64,000 bases of DNA. It comes from Bradyrhizobium sp. NAS96.2. Lineage in GTDB: Bacteria > Pseudomonadota > Alphaproteobacteria > Rhizobiales > Xanthobacteraceae. The notes under the pieces were generated by a model that made no database searches, had not been told where the DNA came from, and saw only the letters and a program-made list of their open reading frames with translations. The translations under genes and the position numbers were made by a program. The stretch is taken from NCBI RefSeq assembly GCF_001908235.1, contig NZ_LGHK01000066.1, positions 1 through 64,000 on the forward strand, read 5' to 3'. Positions 1-8,672 of this stretch are shown here, one piece after another; positions within the stretch are counted from its first letter, which is position 1, and each line of letters opens with the position of its first letter.

Positions 1-12
1 GAGATTTGTTCT

Positions 13-216
13 GTGGCTACAGGTACCGTGAAGTGGTTCAACCCGACCAAGGGTTATGGGTTCATCCAGCCCGACAACGGCGGCAAGGATGTTTTCGTAC
101 ACATCTCGGCCGTCGAGAAAGCGGGTCTGAGCAGCCTCAACGAGGGTGGTAAGGTGAGCTACGAAGAAACGAACAACCGGGGCAAGACGTCCGCGGAAAA
201 CCTCAGAGTAGGCTGA
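13..216 (+). CDS. cold-shock protein (CspA family)
   Basis: 67-residue single cold-shock domain, the usual family length. Both nucleic-acid-binding motifs are present: RNP1 KGYGFI at residues 13-18 and RNP2 VFVHI at 27-31. Proteins of this family bind single-stranded RNA/DNA in the cytoplasm and act as RNA chaperones. The start is GTG at 13, followed by ATGTVKWFN, the normal beginning of the family; the ribosome-binding region lies at the window edge. A strong terminator follows at 294-328, so the gene is probably monocistronic. Alphaproteobacteria carry many paralogues, so no symbol is given. Confidence 0.95.
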   Translation: MATGTVKWFNPTKGYGFIQPDNGGKDVFVHISAVEKAGLSSLNEGGKVSYEETNNRGKTSAENLRVG

Positions 217-293
217 GCTTCGCCTCTGGGAACAAGTGGCAACGCCAGGAGACGTCATTTGGCGTTAGGTTGCTCCCGACCGGGAGCTTAGTG

Positions 294-328
294 GCGACGC
301 CGGCGCCCCCAGCGCCGGGGTCGCTTTT
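294..328 (+). terminator. rho-independent terminator after the cold-shock gene
   Basis: GC-rich hairpin: GCGAC-G-CCGGCGC pairs with GCGCCGG-G-GTCGC across a five-base loop, followed by TTTT. It lies 78 bases after the cold-shock stop and just before the end of the convergent gene at 349-798. Confidence 0.8.
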
Positions 329-348
329 CGTTTGTCAGGACATCCAGC

Positions 349-798
349 CTATAGACAACCCGGCTTCAGCCGCATTGACCGCAAGAGATTATCCAGTCCA
401 TTTCCGTTGCAGTCGACAGTACGGATCGGCTTTTCGACGTTTGCGGCTTGATAGGGTTTGCTGCTGGCGAGGCGATTTCTCTTTTTCAGTTTCGGACCGG
501 TCGCTTCATGCCGATGTCGAGCGACGACACGAGCGGCAGGAGGCTCCAGGATGGTTTTCGTTTGCGGGGCAGGTGCCGGCGGTACCGGTGCGATTGGTGC
601 TGGCTGTATCGCGGGGCCGCTCGTTGTGGAGCCTATCGTCCCTTGCTCTGGGACGAGCGAAAGCCGATCGGCCTTCTTAGCGCGCTCCGCCACTGGATAC
701 TCGACGGACGGTGCCGGCGCCGGATCTCCCGCGAGCGCATTAACTGCACCCATACCGGCAAAGCCAATTATTCCCACCGCCAAAATCCGGACCCACAT
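349..798 (-). CDS. exported proline-rich hypothetical protein
   Basis: 149 residues. The N-terminus MWVRILAVGIIGFAGMGAV followed by ALAGDPA is a clear Sec signal peptide. The rest is low-complexity and proline-rich (for example PAPIAPVPPAPAP), then a basic segment, with two cysteines near the C-terminus (TVDCNGNG and PGCL) that could form a disulfide. The start at 798 is preferred over 837 because AGGGATC lies just upstream and the signal peptide begins there. No catalytic domain is recognised; probably periplasmic. Confidence 0.7.
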   Translation of the reverse strand: MWVRILAVGIIGFAGMGAVNALAGDPAPAPSVEYPVAERAKKADRLSLVPEQGTIGSTTSGPAIQPAPIAPVPPAPAPQTKTILEPPAARVVARHRHEATGPKLKKRNRLASSKPYQAANVEKPIRTVDCNGNGLDNLLRSMRLKPGCL

Positions 799-1048
799 AA
801 TTGATCCCTGGCCAAACGCAGCGAACCTCGCATCCAACTAAGCTACGATGATCAGGTGATGTGAGCCAATAGCTTAGGTTAAGCGGGCCAGGCCATGCAA
901 CGAGATGCCTGCCCAGTCCCAGGCATTTGCTTTGGCACCGCGATACCCTAACCGGCGTCGGGCTCTTTGTGATTTGCCACGGCTTCATTGACCGTCCGAC
1001 GGTCAAGCTGATCTTCTGGGGAAAGTCGGGAAACGGGACGCCAGATCT

Positions 1049-1228
1049 CTACGGGGATTGCCTGATGATTCTCAGGCGGCCTCTCAGTCCATTCCCACCA
1101 TATAGCTGGTTTTCCAACGTAGCCCAGACCCTGGTCACTAGGCCAATGTTGCGAATAATAGCATCATGCTCGATCTGAAGACGCCGGAGCATTTCCTTTG
1201 TTTTGGGGTCTTCGCGATCCAATGACAT
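1049..1228 (-). CDS. small hypothetical protein
   Basis: 59 residues, charged and helical in its first half (DREDPKTKEMLRRLQIEHD), without a signal peptide or recognised domain. The start at 1228 is chosen because the extension to 1270 adds an unlikely N-terminus. The upstream ribosome-binding sequence is weak, so this may not be a real gene. Confidence 0.35.
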   Translation of the reverse strand: MSLDREDPKTKEMLRRLQIEHDAIIRNIGLVTRVWATLENQLYGGNGLRGRLRIIRQSP

Positions 1229-1408
1229 GGCGTCATACCCTATGGACAAAGACAAGGAACTAGCGGGCACAAAGAGGCTAATCGATGCGCCAATTGATGC
1301 TCGCCGCTATCGCGCTACTGATCGGGACGCGCGAGATACCTGTGGTCGAGGTTTGGATGCCGACGTAGGCGACTTCATCTCTTCGCAGCGAGCTACATGC
1401 GTCATCCC

Positions 1409-1630
1409 CTAGCGGTCGATCAGACCTCGCAGGATAGCTTCCGCGCGCGCAGAGACAGCGGTGTAGTGCTGCGCGGCCTTGATGGACTTTCGCCGCTCCG
1501 GGTCATTTTTGGCAATGTCGGGATCAGCTAAGAGGCGTTTCAGCCGCGCCCTGCGCCACGCCTGCACGCGACGGAGGCGCCGCAGGATCACCGTCTCTAT
1601 CCTATCGACGCGTACAACCTTGCTCGCCAT
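1409..1630 (-). CDS. small basic hypothetical protein
   Basis: 73 residues, very rich in arginine, with predicted helices (IETVILRRLRRVQAWRRARL, then KAAQHYTAVSARAEAILRGL). A purine-rich GAGAGGCGAGA precedes the ATG. The composition suggests nucleic-acid binding, but no family is recognised. Confidence 0.42.
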   Translation of the reverse strand: MASKVVRVDRIETVILRRLRRVQAWRRARLKRLLADPDIAKNDPERRKSIKAAQHYTAVSARAEAILRGLIDR

Positions 1631-1719
1631 TCTCGCCTCTCGCCCGGGTTGTGAGCCTAACGCAACTCGCCGCGCGGAGGGAAGAGGTTCCCGGCATCTT
1701 ACGGACTAGTAGCCCAAAC

Positions 1720-1806
1720 ATTTGCCTGAGTGCTGAGCTGCGCCAGGCCGTCGACGCCATGCCGAAGACCAACCATGTGACCTTCCTGCGCACCGAGCGC
1801 GGCGGC
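1720..1806 (+). pseudogene. tyrosine recombinase (integrase) remnant
   Basis: A short reading frame contains LRQAVDAMPKTNHVTFLRTE, which resembles the segment before the catalytic His-x-x-Arg box of phage-type integrases. The active-site Arg, His and Tyr boxes are absent and neighbouring sequence does not continue the family. I read it as debris of a former integrated element; the match is from memory. Confidence 0.35.
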
Positions 1807-1828
1807 TCGAATGCGCGGGCGTGCTCCA

Positions 1829-2161
1829 TCAATCGGCAGGGGCGGGCCGCGTCAGCACCCCAGCAGCGCTGACTCGACTTATGCTGCGTTGGGACCCTGC
1901 TTGTGCTGCGCAATCGGTAAAACGCTTTTCAAGAGTAGCAATGGTTCCCTTGAGATTGTCGCGCCGTCCGTTCAGGGACTTTGCCAAAATCGAATACCTC
2001 GCGTCGGATTGGTCGAAAATCCCCGAGCGCCCTTCTTCGGCCGCGATGTCGGATTCGATCAGTTGGCAGGTGCGGACAAGATCGGCCAAAATCTTGCTGA
2101 TGATTGTCAACTCTCGTAATGAGCTTTCGCGGGCCGTCTCAAAATGATGATGCATATTCAT
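1829..2161 (-). CDS. hypothetical cytosolic protein
   Basis: 110 residues. The start at 2161 is favoured by GGAG about nine bases upstream and by the change from odd to well-composed sequence there. Residues 3 onward form a helical, charged protein (MHHHFETARESSLRELTIIS) with no signal peptide or membrane segment. The C-terminal 25 residues have lower coding character. No function is assigned. Confidence 0.55.
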   Translation of the reverse strand: MNMHHHFETARESSLRELTIISKILADLVRTCQLIESDIAAEEGRSGIFDQSDARYSILAKSLNGRRDNLKGTIATLEKRFTDCAAQAGSQRSISRVSAAGVLTRPAPAD

Positions 2162-2697
2162 TTGCGTGCTCCGAATGTCTGAGTGCGCACATCGAGAACC
2201 GCTCTCGCCGAACAGTTCACACGCGCATCGCAAGTTGTCTGCCAACATGGGCCCGTGAGAATACGGACGAGGGAACCGCACGCGGGATTGCTGGCGAACG
2301 CATCATTGGTCGCAGCGGGAAAACGGCCCCAGCGCGGGGGTAGCGCTAAGGCCAAGCAACTCGGTTACTCGATCAATCCTAAACCCCGCCCGGCCGCCGT
2401 CATCTGCTCACACGGGGTACCGGAGTGTGCTTTCCGAACGCAAGCTCAGCGAACTCTTCATCCCGCGGCAGACCAGGCTCGGTTAGTACCCCAAGGCGTG
2501 GACTATCTCCCCGCCTAAGGGCGCTATTTATGGAAAACCCGGGGATTGACGGCCGAAAATGCGCAAAACCGCTGCTTCCGTCTTGACCCTCCAAAACTGC
2601 TTGTTCTAATTTTGTTCTTGTTGGTAGGCGGGGCCGATTCTGCCGGGCCGCAGCCCTCTTTAAATGACAACAGCAGCCGCCCACCCGGCCAGGAAAC
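2162..2697. other. 536-bp intergenic region without a supported gene
   Basis: Reading frames cross this stretch on both strands, but none has a convincing start, composition or family match. It presumably holds the promoter of the DUF2130 gene that begins at 2698. Confidence 0.5.
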
Positions 2698-4107
2698 ATG
2701 CACGAAATCATCTGTCCCCACTGTGACAAGGCCTTCAAGGTCGATGAATCCGGTTATGCGGAGATCCTGAAGCAGGTTCGTGACGCCGATTTCGTCAGGC
2801 AGCTGCACGAGCGGCTGGAATTGGCCGAGCGTGACAAGCAGAGCGCTGTTGAATTGGCCAAGGCCCAGGTGAGTAACGATGTGCAGAAGACCACGGCCGC
2901 CAAAGATGCCGAAATCCAGGAGTTGAAGGCCAGGCTTGAGGGGAGTGAGGTCGCCCAGAAGCTCGCCGTTAAAGAAGCGCTCAGTGCCGTGGAAAAGGAC
3001 CGTGACAGGCTCGCCAACGCGCTTGCCGAGTCCGAGCGCGAAAAGAAAGCAGCCTCGGAGCTTGCTGAAGCGCTTCTGGCCAGTGAGCAGCACAAAATTT
3101 CCGCTGCTAAGGAAAAAGAAATCCAGGAGCTGAAGGCCAAGGTCCAGGCCGTCGAGGTTGAGAAGAAGCTCGCGGTCACCGAGGCGGTCGGTGCCATCGA
3201 AAAAGAGCGCGATGAGCTGAAGAACGGCATCAAGCAGGTGCAGCTTCAAAAGCAGCTCTCCGAGCAATCGCTCAAGGACAAGTACGAAACGCAGATCAAG
3301 GATCGCGATGACACGATCGAGCGTTTGAAGGACATGAAGGCCCGCCTCTCGACCAAGATGGTCGGCGAGACCCTCGAACAGCACTGCGAGACCGAGTTCA
3401 ACCGGGTGCGGTCGATGGCCTTTCCGCGGGCGTACTTCGAGAAGGACAACGACGCGCGGACCGGCAGCAAGGGCGATTACATCTTCCGGGACTCGGACGA
3501 TGCCGGCACCGAGGTCGTCTCGATCATGTTCGAGATGAAGAACGAAAGCGACAAAACCGCGACGAAAAGCAAGAACGAGGACTTCCTCAAGGAGCTCGAC
3601 CGGGACCGGACCGAGAAGGGCTGCGAGTACGCTGTGCTGGTCTCACTGCTCGAGCCTGACAGTGAGCTCTACAACGCGGGAATCGTCGACGTCTTTCACC
3701 GTTATCGGAAGATGTACGTGATCCGGCCGCAGTTCTTCCTGCCCATGATCACGCTGCTGCGGAATGCGGCGATCAACTCGTTGAAGTACAAGACAGAGCT
3801 GGCGCTCGTCAGGGCCCAGAATATCGACATCACGCAGTTTGAAAGCCAGCTTGAGACGTTCAAGAACGGGTTCGCCAAGAACTACGATCTCGCCTCCAGG
3901 CACTTCCAGACGGCGATCAGCGAGATCGACAAGTCCATCGACCATCTGCAGAAGACAAAGGACGCCCTGATTGGCGCAGACCGCAATCTGCGCCTCGCGA
4001 ATGACAAGGCGCAGGATGTGACGATCAAGAAGTTGACCCGGGGGAATCCCACCATGGCAGCCAAATTCGCGGAGCTAAAAAGCTCCCCTGCTGAAGCCGC
4101 AGAGTGA
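2698..4107 (+). CDS. DUF2130 coiled-coil protein
   Basis: 469 residues. The N-terminus [17 protein letters not shown] carries a CxxC pair typical of DUF2130 proteins. Residues about 25-210 are a long coiled coil rich in Glu, Lys and Ala. The conserved DUF2130 core follows from about residue 215 ([19 protein letters not shown] through [20 protein letters not shown]), with a second helical region at the C-terminus. The core resembles a nuclease fold, but the cellular role is not established. Soluble, with no signal peptide; a stand-alone gene. Confidence 0.85.
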   Translation: MHEIICPHCDKAFKVDESGYAEILKQVRDADFVRQLHERLELAERDKQSAVELAKAQVSNDVQKTTAAKDAEIQELKARLEGSEVAQKLAVKEALSAVEKDRDRLANALAESEREKKAASELAEALLASEQHKISAAKEKEIQELKAKVQAVEVEKKLAVTEAVGAIEKERDELKNGIKQVQLQKQLSEQSLKDKYETQIKDRDDTIERLKDMKARLSTKMVGETLEQHCETEFNRVRSMAFPRAYFEKDNDARTGSKGDYIFRDSDDAGTEVVSIMFEMKNESDKTATKSKNEDFLKELDRDRTEKGCEYAVLVSLLEPDSELYNAGIVDVFHRYRKMYVIRPQFFLPMITLLRNAAINSLKYKTELALVRAQNIDITQFESQLETFKNGFAKNYDLASRHFQTAISEIDKSIDHLQKTKDALIGADRNLRLANDKAQDVTIKKLTRGNPTMAAKFAELKSSPAEAAE

Positions 4108-4392
4108 GCCAGCCGAAGGCCAGGCAGAACACATCGTGACGTAAAATCGTGCAACCACATCCAAGCCAATTTCGCGCACAAGCCATGCAAAGGCCATTCG
4201 GTAAGTGCAGGCTTTCCACGGAGGCAAACAACTGTGGATGATCGAGGAGGCTCGAAGGCTTGGCTTGCTGTTGTAGATGGCATGTTCCCAATCAGAGCGG
4301 GCATGGCGAACCAAACGTTTAGCACCAAAGGGTTTGTGTTCTTGCAATGAAGCTGTGATACAAGCCGCTCCTCATTTAAACGGAGCCATTTC

Positions 4393-4581
4393 ATGGCGAA
4401 GAAGGCAACGAAGAAGCGCGTTAAGCGGCGCGAGTGGACTGCGGCAGATATCAGGGAATTGAAGGCCCATTCAAAGGCGCGGACTCCGGTCACCAAAATC
4501 TCAAAGCTGACCAAACGTACAGTCGGCGCGCTGCGCCAGAAGGCGTTGCATCTCGGAATCGGGCTAGGTCATCAACGATAG
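4393..4581 (+). CDS. small SANT/Myb-like basic protein
   Basis: 62 residues, lysine-rich at the start (MAKKATKKRVKRREW) and then a short helical domain with the pattern WTAADIRELKAH and VGALRQKALHLGIGL. This resembles the small Myb/SANT-like proteins common in rhizobia. DNA binding is likely from charge and fold but untested. Confidence 0.75.
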   Translation: MAKKATKKRVKRREWTAADIRELKAHSKARTPVTKISKLTKRTVGALRQKALHLGIGLGHQR

Positions 4582-4697
4582 CGGTGGAGGAGGGAAAGGT
4601 ACCCGCGAGGGTAAGATCGCGGGCGGCAGATGCTACGGTTACGATCCGCGCTACAGCCCGGCGTGCGGGTCGCCGCGCTCTCGCTGAGGATCGCTGC

Positions 4698-5025
4698 ATG
4701 ACGTTTGACGCGATCGAGTCCCGCGCAATTGCAGCCATCCGGAGCGCTGACCATTTCACCGCGTCCCTGTTTATCGGACGCGGTCAATACCTGATCGAAA
4801 GGCGCCACACGGTGCTCGCGGCGATGCAAGCCGCCCGCGAGATCGAAACCGATCCGCGCCTGCACCCGGCGCGCGCTCAATTATGCCGTTGCGGCCGACG
4901 GTCATGCGACTTTGCTGACTGCAGAGCTAATCGCCAAACATCTCGCGGCGGCGTACGTCGAGGCATGCACGCCTTGTCACAGCGACAAGCCCGACGTGAA
5001 GCGGCATCGCCCAGGGTTGCCGTAA
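4698..5025 (+). pseudogene. frameshifted small hypothetical gene, copy 1
   Basis: The ATG at 4698 opens MTFDAIESRAIAAIRSADHF. After about residue 55 the sensible sequence moves to another frame at the GCGCGCGC run near 4867-4873. There ALNYAVAADGHATLLTAELI continues to a TAA at 5023-5025. The total length is one base more than a multiple of three. A second fragment with the same ending lies at 6055-6189. Function is unknown. Confidence 0.6.
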
Positions 5026-5294
5026 CGTTTGCCGCGCGCCGGAAATTGGAACTCATGCGGACGCAAAGCTCTGCATCTTACGCATGCGCGTTATGAAACT
5101 GAGGCTCGCGGTCTACTTGCAACTATTTCCCGATCATGCTGAAAGCAAAATCTGGCACTCGGCGGTCGCGAGCATTTGGAGTTTGATGCAAGTGATTAGG
5201 ATGTTGGTGCGCGTAGCGAACCTCAGATGTTGAGACCTTTCCGCGCCGCTCGGTATCGAGAGGGCGGCGGATTCCTCACAGCGGGTTACCCGCA

Positions 5295-6005
5295 GTGACA
5301 CGTCCTGGCGCAATAAGTAACCGTCTTCTAGCAGCCCTGCCGGCGGCGGACTTCGACCTCTTGGCGCCCGAGCTGGCGACGGTCGCGCTCGATCAAGACG
5401 CGGTCCTCGCGCAAGCGGGTGACCAGATCGAGCATGTCTTCTTCCCTTATAGCGGCGCTATCTCGCTGATGTTCGAGATGGCAAACGGAGAGACGGTCGC
5501 CAGCGCCGCGGTCGGGCGCGAGGGGGCGGTCGGCATTCTTTCCCTGCTCGGGCCATCACCTTCGGCCGTTACAGCGACAGCAGTCGTGCGCGCGACAGGC
5601 ACCGCCGCCCGCATCCCCGCATCGCGATTTCACGCCGCTTTCACCCGGAGTCCCGCTATCCGGAACGCGGTCCAGATTCACCTCAGGGCGTTGTTGATGC
5701 AGTTTCAGATCGGCACGGCTTGCAATGCGCTGCATCCAGTCGAAGCCCGCCTGGCTCGCTGGCTGCTGCATTTTCGCGACCACATCGACCACGACATGCT
5801 CCCGATCACGCAGGAGGCGCTGTCGCAAATGCTCGGTGTGCGACGAACGACGGTGACGCTCCTGATGCGCAATCTGCGTGCGTCCGGAGGGATCAGAGCT
5901 GATCGACGCGGCCTGATCGAGATCGACCGATCGCGGCTGGCGGCGATGGCGTGCGAATGTCACAGCACGTTGCGCCTCGAACTCGAGGAGATCTTTCTCA
6001 AGTAG
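5295..6005 (+). CDS. Crp/Fnr-family transcriptional regulator
   Basis: 236 residues. Residues about 20-135 form a cyclic-nucleotide-binding-type beta-roll (VFFPYSGAISLMFEMANGE). Residues about 150-225 form a winged helix with recognition segment LPITQEALSQMLGVRRTTV. There is no N-terminal cysteine cluster, so it is not an oxygen-sensing Fnr; the effector is unknown. The start is GTG at 5295. It lies between two fragments of the same small gene family, which suggests a rearrangement around it. Confidence 0.9.
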   Translation: MTRPGAISNRLLAALPAADFDLLAPELATVALDQDAVLAQAGDQIEHVFFPYSGAISLMFEMANGETVASAAVGREGAVGILSLLGPSPSAVTATAVVRATGTAARIPASRFHAAFTRSPAIRNAVQIHLRALLMQFQIGTACNALHPVEARLARWLLHFRDHIDHDMLPITQEALSQMLGVRRTTVTLLMRNLRASGGIRADRRGLIEIDRSRLAAMACECHSTLRLELEEIFLK

Positions 6006-6054
6006 CACGGCCCGACCGCGTGTTTTGCCCGATGATGCAGTAGGTGATGCCATG

Positions 6055-6189
6055 TGAGCCGTCCTTTCCATACGGCCGCCTAGGAAAGGTCAAGCGCACG
6101 TCCCGATTATTTACGCCATCGCGCCCGACGGTCACGCCACGCTGCTGACCGCCGCGCTCATTGCAAAACTGCTTTCCCTCAAATCGTAA
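6055..6189 (+). pseudogene. 3' fragment of the same small gene family, copy 2
   Basis: An open stretch after a stop near 6054 ends in VPIIYAIAPDGHATLLTAAL and a TAA at 6187-6189. It matches the C-terminal half of the frameshifted gene at 4698-5025 (YAVAADGHATLLTAELIAKH). The N-terminal half is missing. Confidence 0.5.
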
Positions 6190-6390
6190 GGAGTCCGAAC
6201 GGGCTTGCCTATCGACGCAGCGAACTCGATTGGGTCAACGGCGATCAGAAGGGCGTTGTTTTCTTGCGACATCGCGACAAACGAAAGAAGTCCGATCCTA
6301 ACCCGGCGTCTTTTGACTAAGTCTGTTGTATTCGCGCAACCCTCCTTCCGCTCCGCAGCGATACTCTTTCCTCACCTCACAGGGTGACCC

Positions 6391-6582
6391 ATGTTCGACG
6401 TATATCTGAATAACAAACGTGATCTGCTGGTCGTAAGAGAGGGTTTCCCAATACATCTCACAGGTACGTCAGGCCGATGGAGGAGGAAGCGGAAGGCTTC
6501 CAGCGTCAGTGACGAGATTAGGTCGGCTGTGGAGAGTCAAGGCTACTACATGCGGAAGCTGTGCGAGTTGAAGGCGAATTAG
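6391..6582 (+). CDS. small hypothetical protein
   Basis: 63 residues starting MFDVYLNNKRDLLVVREG, with a basic centre (GRWRRKRKAS) and a helical C-terminus. No membrane or signal segment. I recall similar short proteins in Bradyrhizobium, but no function is known. Confidence 0.65.
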   Translation: MFDVYLNNKRDLLVVREGFPIHLTGTSGRWRRKRKASSVSDEIRSAVESQGYYMRKLCELKAN

Positions 6583-7025
6583 CGACCTAGTCTGCGGTGA
6601 GCGCGGCATGCGCAATCTCTATTCGGATCGCGAAAGCGGCCAAGGTGCCTGAGCTGTTCGCTCGAAAACGATCGCCGCAAGGAGGCCGCTGACTCTACCG
6701 TCAGCGCCCCCGGCCCAGGCTCAAATTTCTTCGAGATGAAAGCTCTGCCACCTGGGTCGGCCCGCATCGAGCGCCGCCACCGCAGCTTTGTGGAGTCCAA
6801 GGAGCTGGGTGTATCGTTACGACAACGATCGGACGTCGGCGACTAGTAGTGGTGCGCTCACTTCTGGCGCTCCTTGACGCCAACATGTCGAACTAATGGA
6901 CGTGCGACTTGGGAGCAACCCCACGTTCAACGCGCTTTTCTTCAGGCACTCATTTTGATTATACGACCGTGCTCCCTTCCCGTGGGATCGACCGCGAGAT
7001 CAAGTCACCTCTTCGAGCGAGATGA
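6583..7025. other. 443-bp stretch without a supported gene
   Basis: Short frames on both strands have no convincing start or family match. The RND remnant follows directly. Confidence 0.45.
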
Positions 7026-7278
7026 TTCCGTCCCGTCGTGGCGACCGCACTGCTCCCCTCCGTTGGCTTCGTGCCGATGAGGTTGGCCACGGGGTGGGGG
7101 CCGAGATGCAAAAGTCGCTTGCCACCGTGATCACAGGCTGATGATCGCGACGCTGTTGACGGCTGTAGTGTTGCCGGCGCTCTATTCGAGGTTCGCCAGA
7201 CCGCTAGGAGTCAAGCGAGCCAATGAACGAATCGGCATGCAACGGGCGGCCGAATGGTCGGTAGCCCAGTCATTCTGA
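7026..7278 (+). pseudogene. 3' remnant of an RND (CzcA-type) efflux pump gene
   Basis: Pieces in successive frames read FRPVVATALLPSVGFVPM, then GVGAEMQKSLATVITG, then MIATLLTAVVLPALYSRF and a basic tail ending at TGA 7276-7278. This is the last-transmembrane region of heavy-metal RND pumps. At least two single-base deletions (near the GGGG run at about 7089 and at about 7138) break the frame, and the preceding ~1000 codons are absent. Its last nine bases overlap the end of fetB on the other strand. Confidence 0.7.
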
Positions 7279-8076
7279 CCGTTCTGCTGCAATTCGATCG
7301 AGGCGTAGCCGATGTCGATGATCGGTCAGCAGGTGTGCGCCACCCAGGACGGCGGCCAGCGTTCCCAACCCGGTCCCGCCGGCAATCAGGAACATGATTA
7401 GCAATTGATATTTTACGGCATCGACCGGCTCGACGCCCGCGAGAATCTGGCCAGTCATCATCCCTGGCAATGATACGAGGCCGATCGCCGCCATGCTGTT
7501 CATGATCGGCATGAAGCCGCTTCTCAAGGCGTCCCGTATGATCGGCAGCAGGGCTTGGTGTCGGGTGCCGCCGAGTGCAAGGCAAGCTTCTACGGCGGCT
7601 CGTTCGCGCACCAGGCTATTTGTCAGCACGTCCAAGCCCAGGCTTATTCCAGTCATGGTGTTGCCCAGGATCATGCCCAGCAAAGGCAGCGCGTAGCGCG
7701 GATGATACCAAGGATCGGGGCGTAGTTCCGTCAGAAGGGCGAACATCGTGACGGTACCGGCGGCGAGCAGCGTGCATCCGGCGCCCAGGCCATATTTCCA
7801 AACGCCCGGAAGGCGCCGCTTGTGCCTCGCGACGATTTCCCGAGATGCGAAGAGAACCATGATGACGGCTGCAAGGGCTGTCCAAAGGGGCGACACCGCG
7901 GCAAACGGGAACATCAGCACGTATCCAACGAGGACGAGCTGAACCACCATGCGCATTGTCGCGATGGCCAGTTGCTTCTCAAGCTTGAGGCGGAGAGCAA
8001 GCGAGAGAACGCCGTCCATGACGACGAGGAGCGCGGGGAGGGCCAGATCACCGTACGAAAGCTGGATGTAGGTCAC
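7270..8076 (-). CDS. fetB: FetB-type ABC exporter permease
   Basis: 268-residue membrane protein of the FetB/YbbM family, with about seven hydrophobic segments. The family conserves motifs such as GMILGNTMTGISLGLDVL and PGMMTGQILAGVEP, both present here. In E. coli FetAB exports iron. The GTG at 8076 overlaps the TGA of fetA by four bases (GTGA), which implies translational coupling and excludes the longer start at 8097. Confidence 0.9.
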   Translation of the reverse strand: MTYIQLSYGDLALPALLVVMDGVLSLALRLKLEKQLAIATMRMVVQLVLVGYVLMFPFAAVSPLWTALAAVIMVLFASREIVARHKRRLPGVWKYGLGAGCTLLAAGTVTMFALLTELRPDPWYHPRYALPLLGMILGNTMTGISLGLDVLTNSLVRERAAVEACLALGGTRHQALLPIIRDALRSGFMPIMNSMAAIGLVSLPGMMTGQILAGVEPVDAVKYQLLIMFLIAGGTGLGTLAAVLGGAHLLTDHRHRLRLDRIAAERSE

Positions 8077-8669
8077 GGCCGGTTTTCCTCGATGCAACCA
8101 TCGGGGCCCATCACGAATATCCTCGACCCGACGCGGCGGGCTTGAGCGTTGTCGTGCGTGCTCCAGATGACGCTCGTTCCATTCGCAATGCGTTCGGCGA
8201 TCAGGGATTCCACGGCCGCGGCGGATGCCGAGTCGAGCGCCGAGGTTGGCTCGTCCAGCAGAAGCACCCGCGATCGCAGCATGAGCGCCCGCACAAGCCC
8301 CAAACGTTGTCTCTCACCGGTCGAAAGCCTTTGGATCGGCCAAGGTCCGCAGCCGTCCGGAAGCCCCAGGCGCGTGACCAGCGGCAGGGCATCATCCCAG
8401 GTCGTGAAGTGCTCGTGCACAGTGTCGGACCACCAGCCGGGCTCGGCGGCGAGATAGGTCACTCGCTTTCGCCAGGCGGGACCGGACATCGCCTCTCTCA
8501 GCGTTCCGTCGAGCTTGACCGTTCCTTCGTTGGGATCGAGGTCCGCGATGGAGCGAAGCAGCAGAGTCTTCCCGACCCCAGAAGGCCCTTGCAGGGCGAC
8601 GCATTCGCCGTCCTGCAAGTCGAAGGACACGGAGATGTGCAAGCGCTTGAGGCCGCTGACCGTCAGCAT
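8073..8669 (-). CDS. fetA: FetA-type ABC transporter ATPase
   Basis: 198 residues, the short length usual for FetA/YbbL. Walker A GPSGVGKT at residues 28-35, signature LSTGERQR at 115-122 and Walker B LLLDEP at 136-141 are intact. It powers the FetB permease encoded immediately downstream with a four-base overlap. It begins three bases after the stop of the ATP-grasp gene, so the three genes form one operon. Confidence 0.93.
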   Translation of the reverse strand: MLTVSGLKRLHISVSFDLQDGECVALQGPSGVGKTLLLRSIADLDPNEGTVKLDGTLREAMSGPAWRKRVTYLAAEPGWWSDTVHEHFTTWDDALPLVTRLGLPDGCGPWPIQRLSTGERQRLGLVRALMLRSRVLLLDEPTSALDSASAAAVESLIAERIANGTSVIWSTHDNAQARRVGSRIFVMGPDGCIEENRP

Positions 8670-8672
8670 GCG

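Noticed and set aside
2524..3384. 286-codon minus-strand frame opposite the DUF2130 gene
   Set aside because: A leucine-rich shadow of the Glu/Lys-rich coiled coil on the plus strand.
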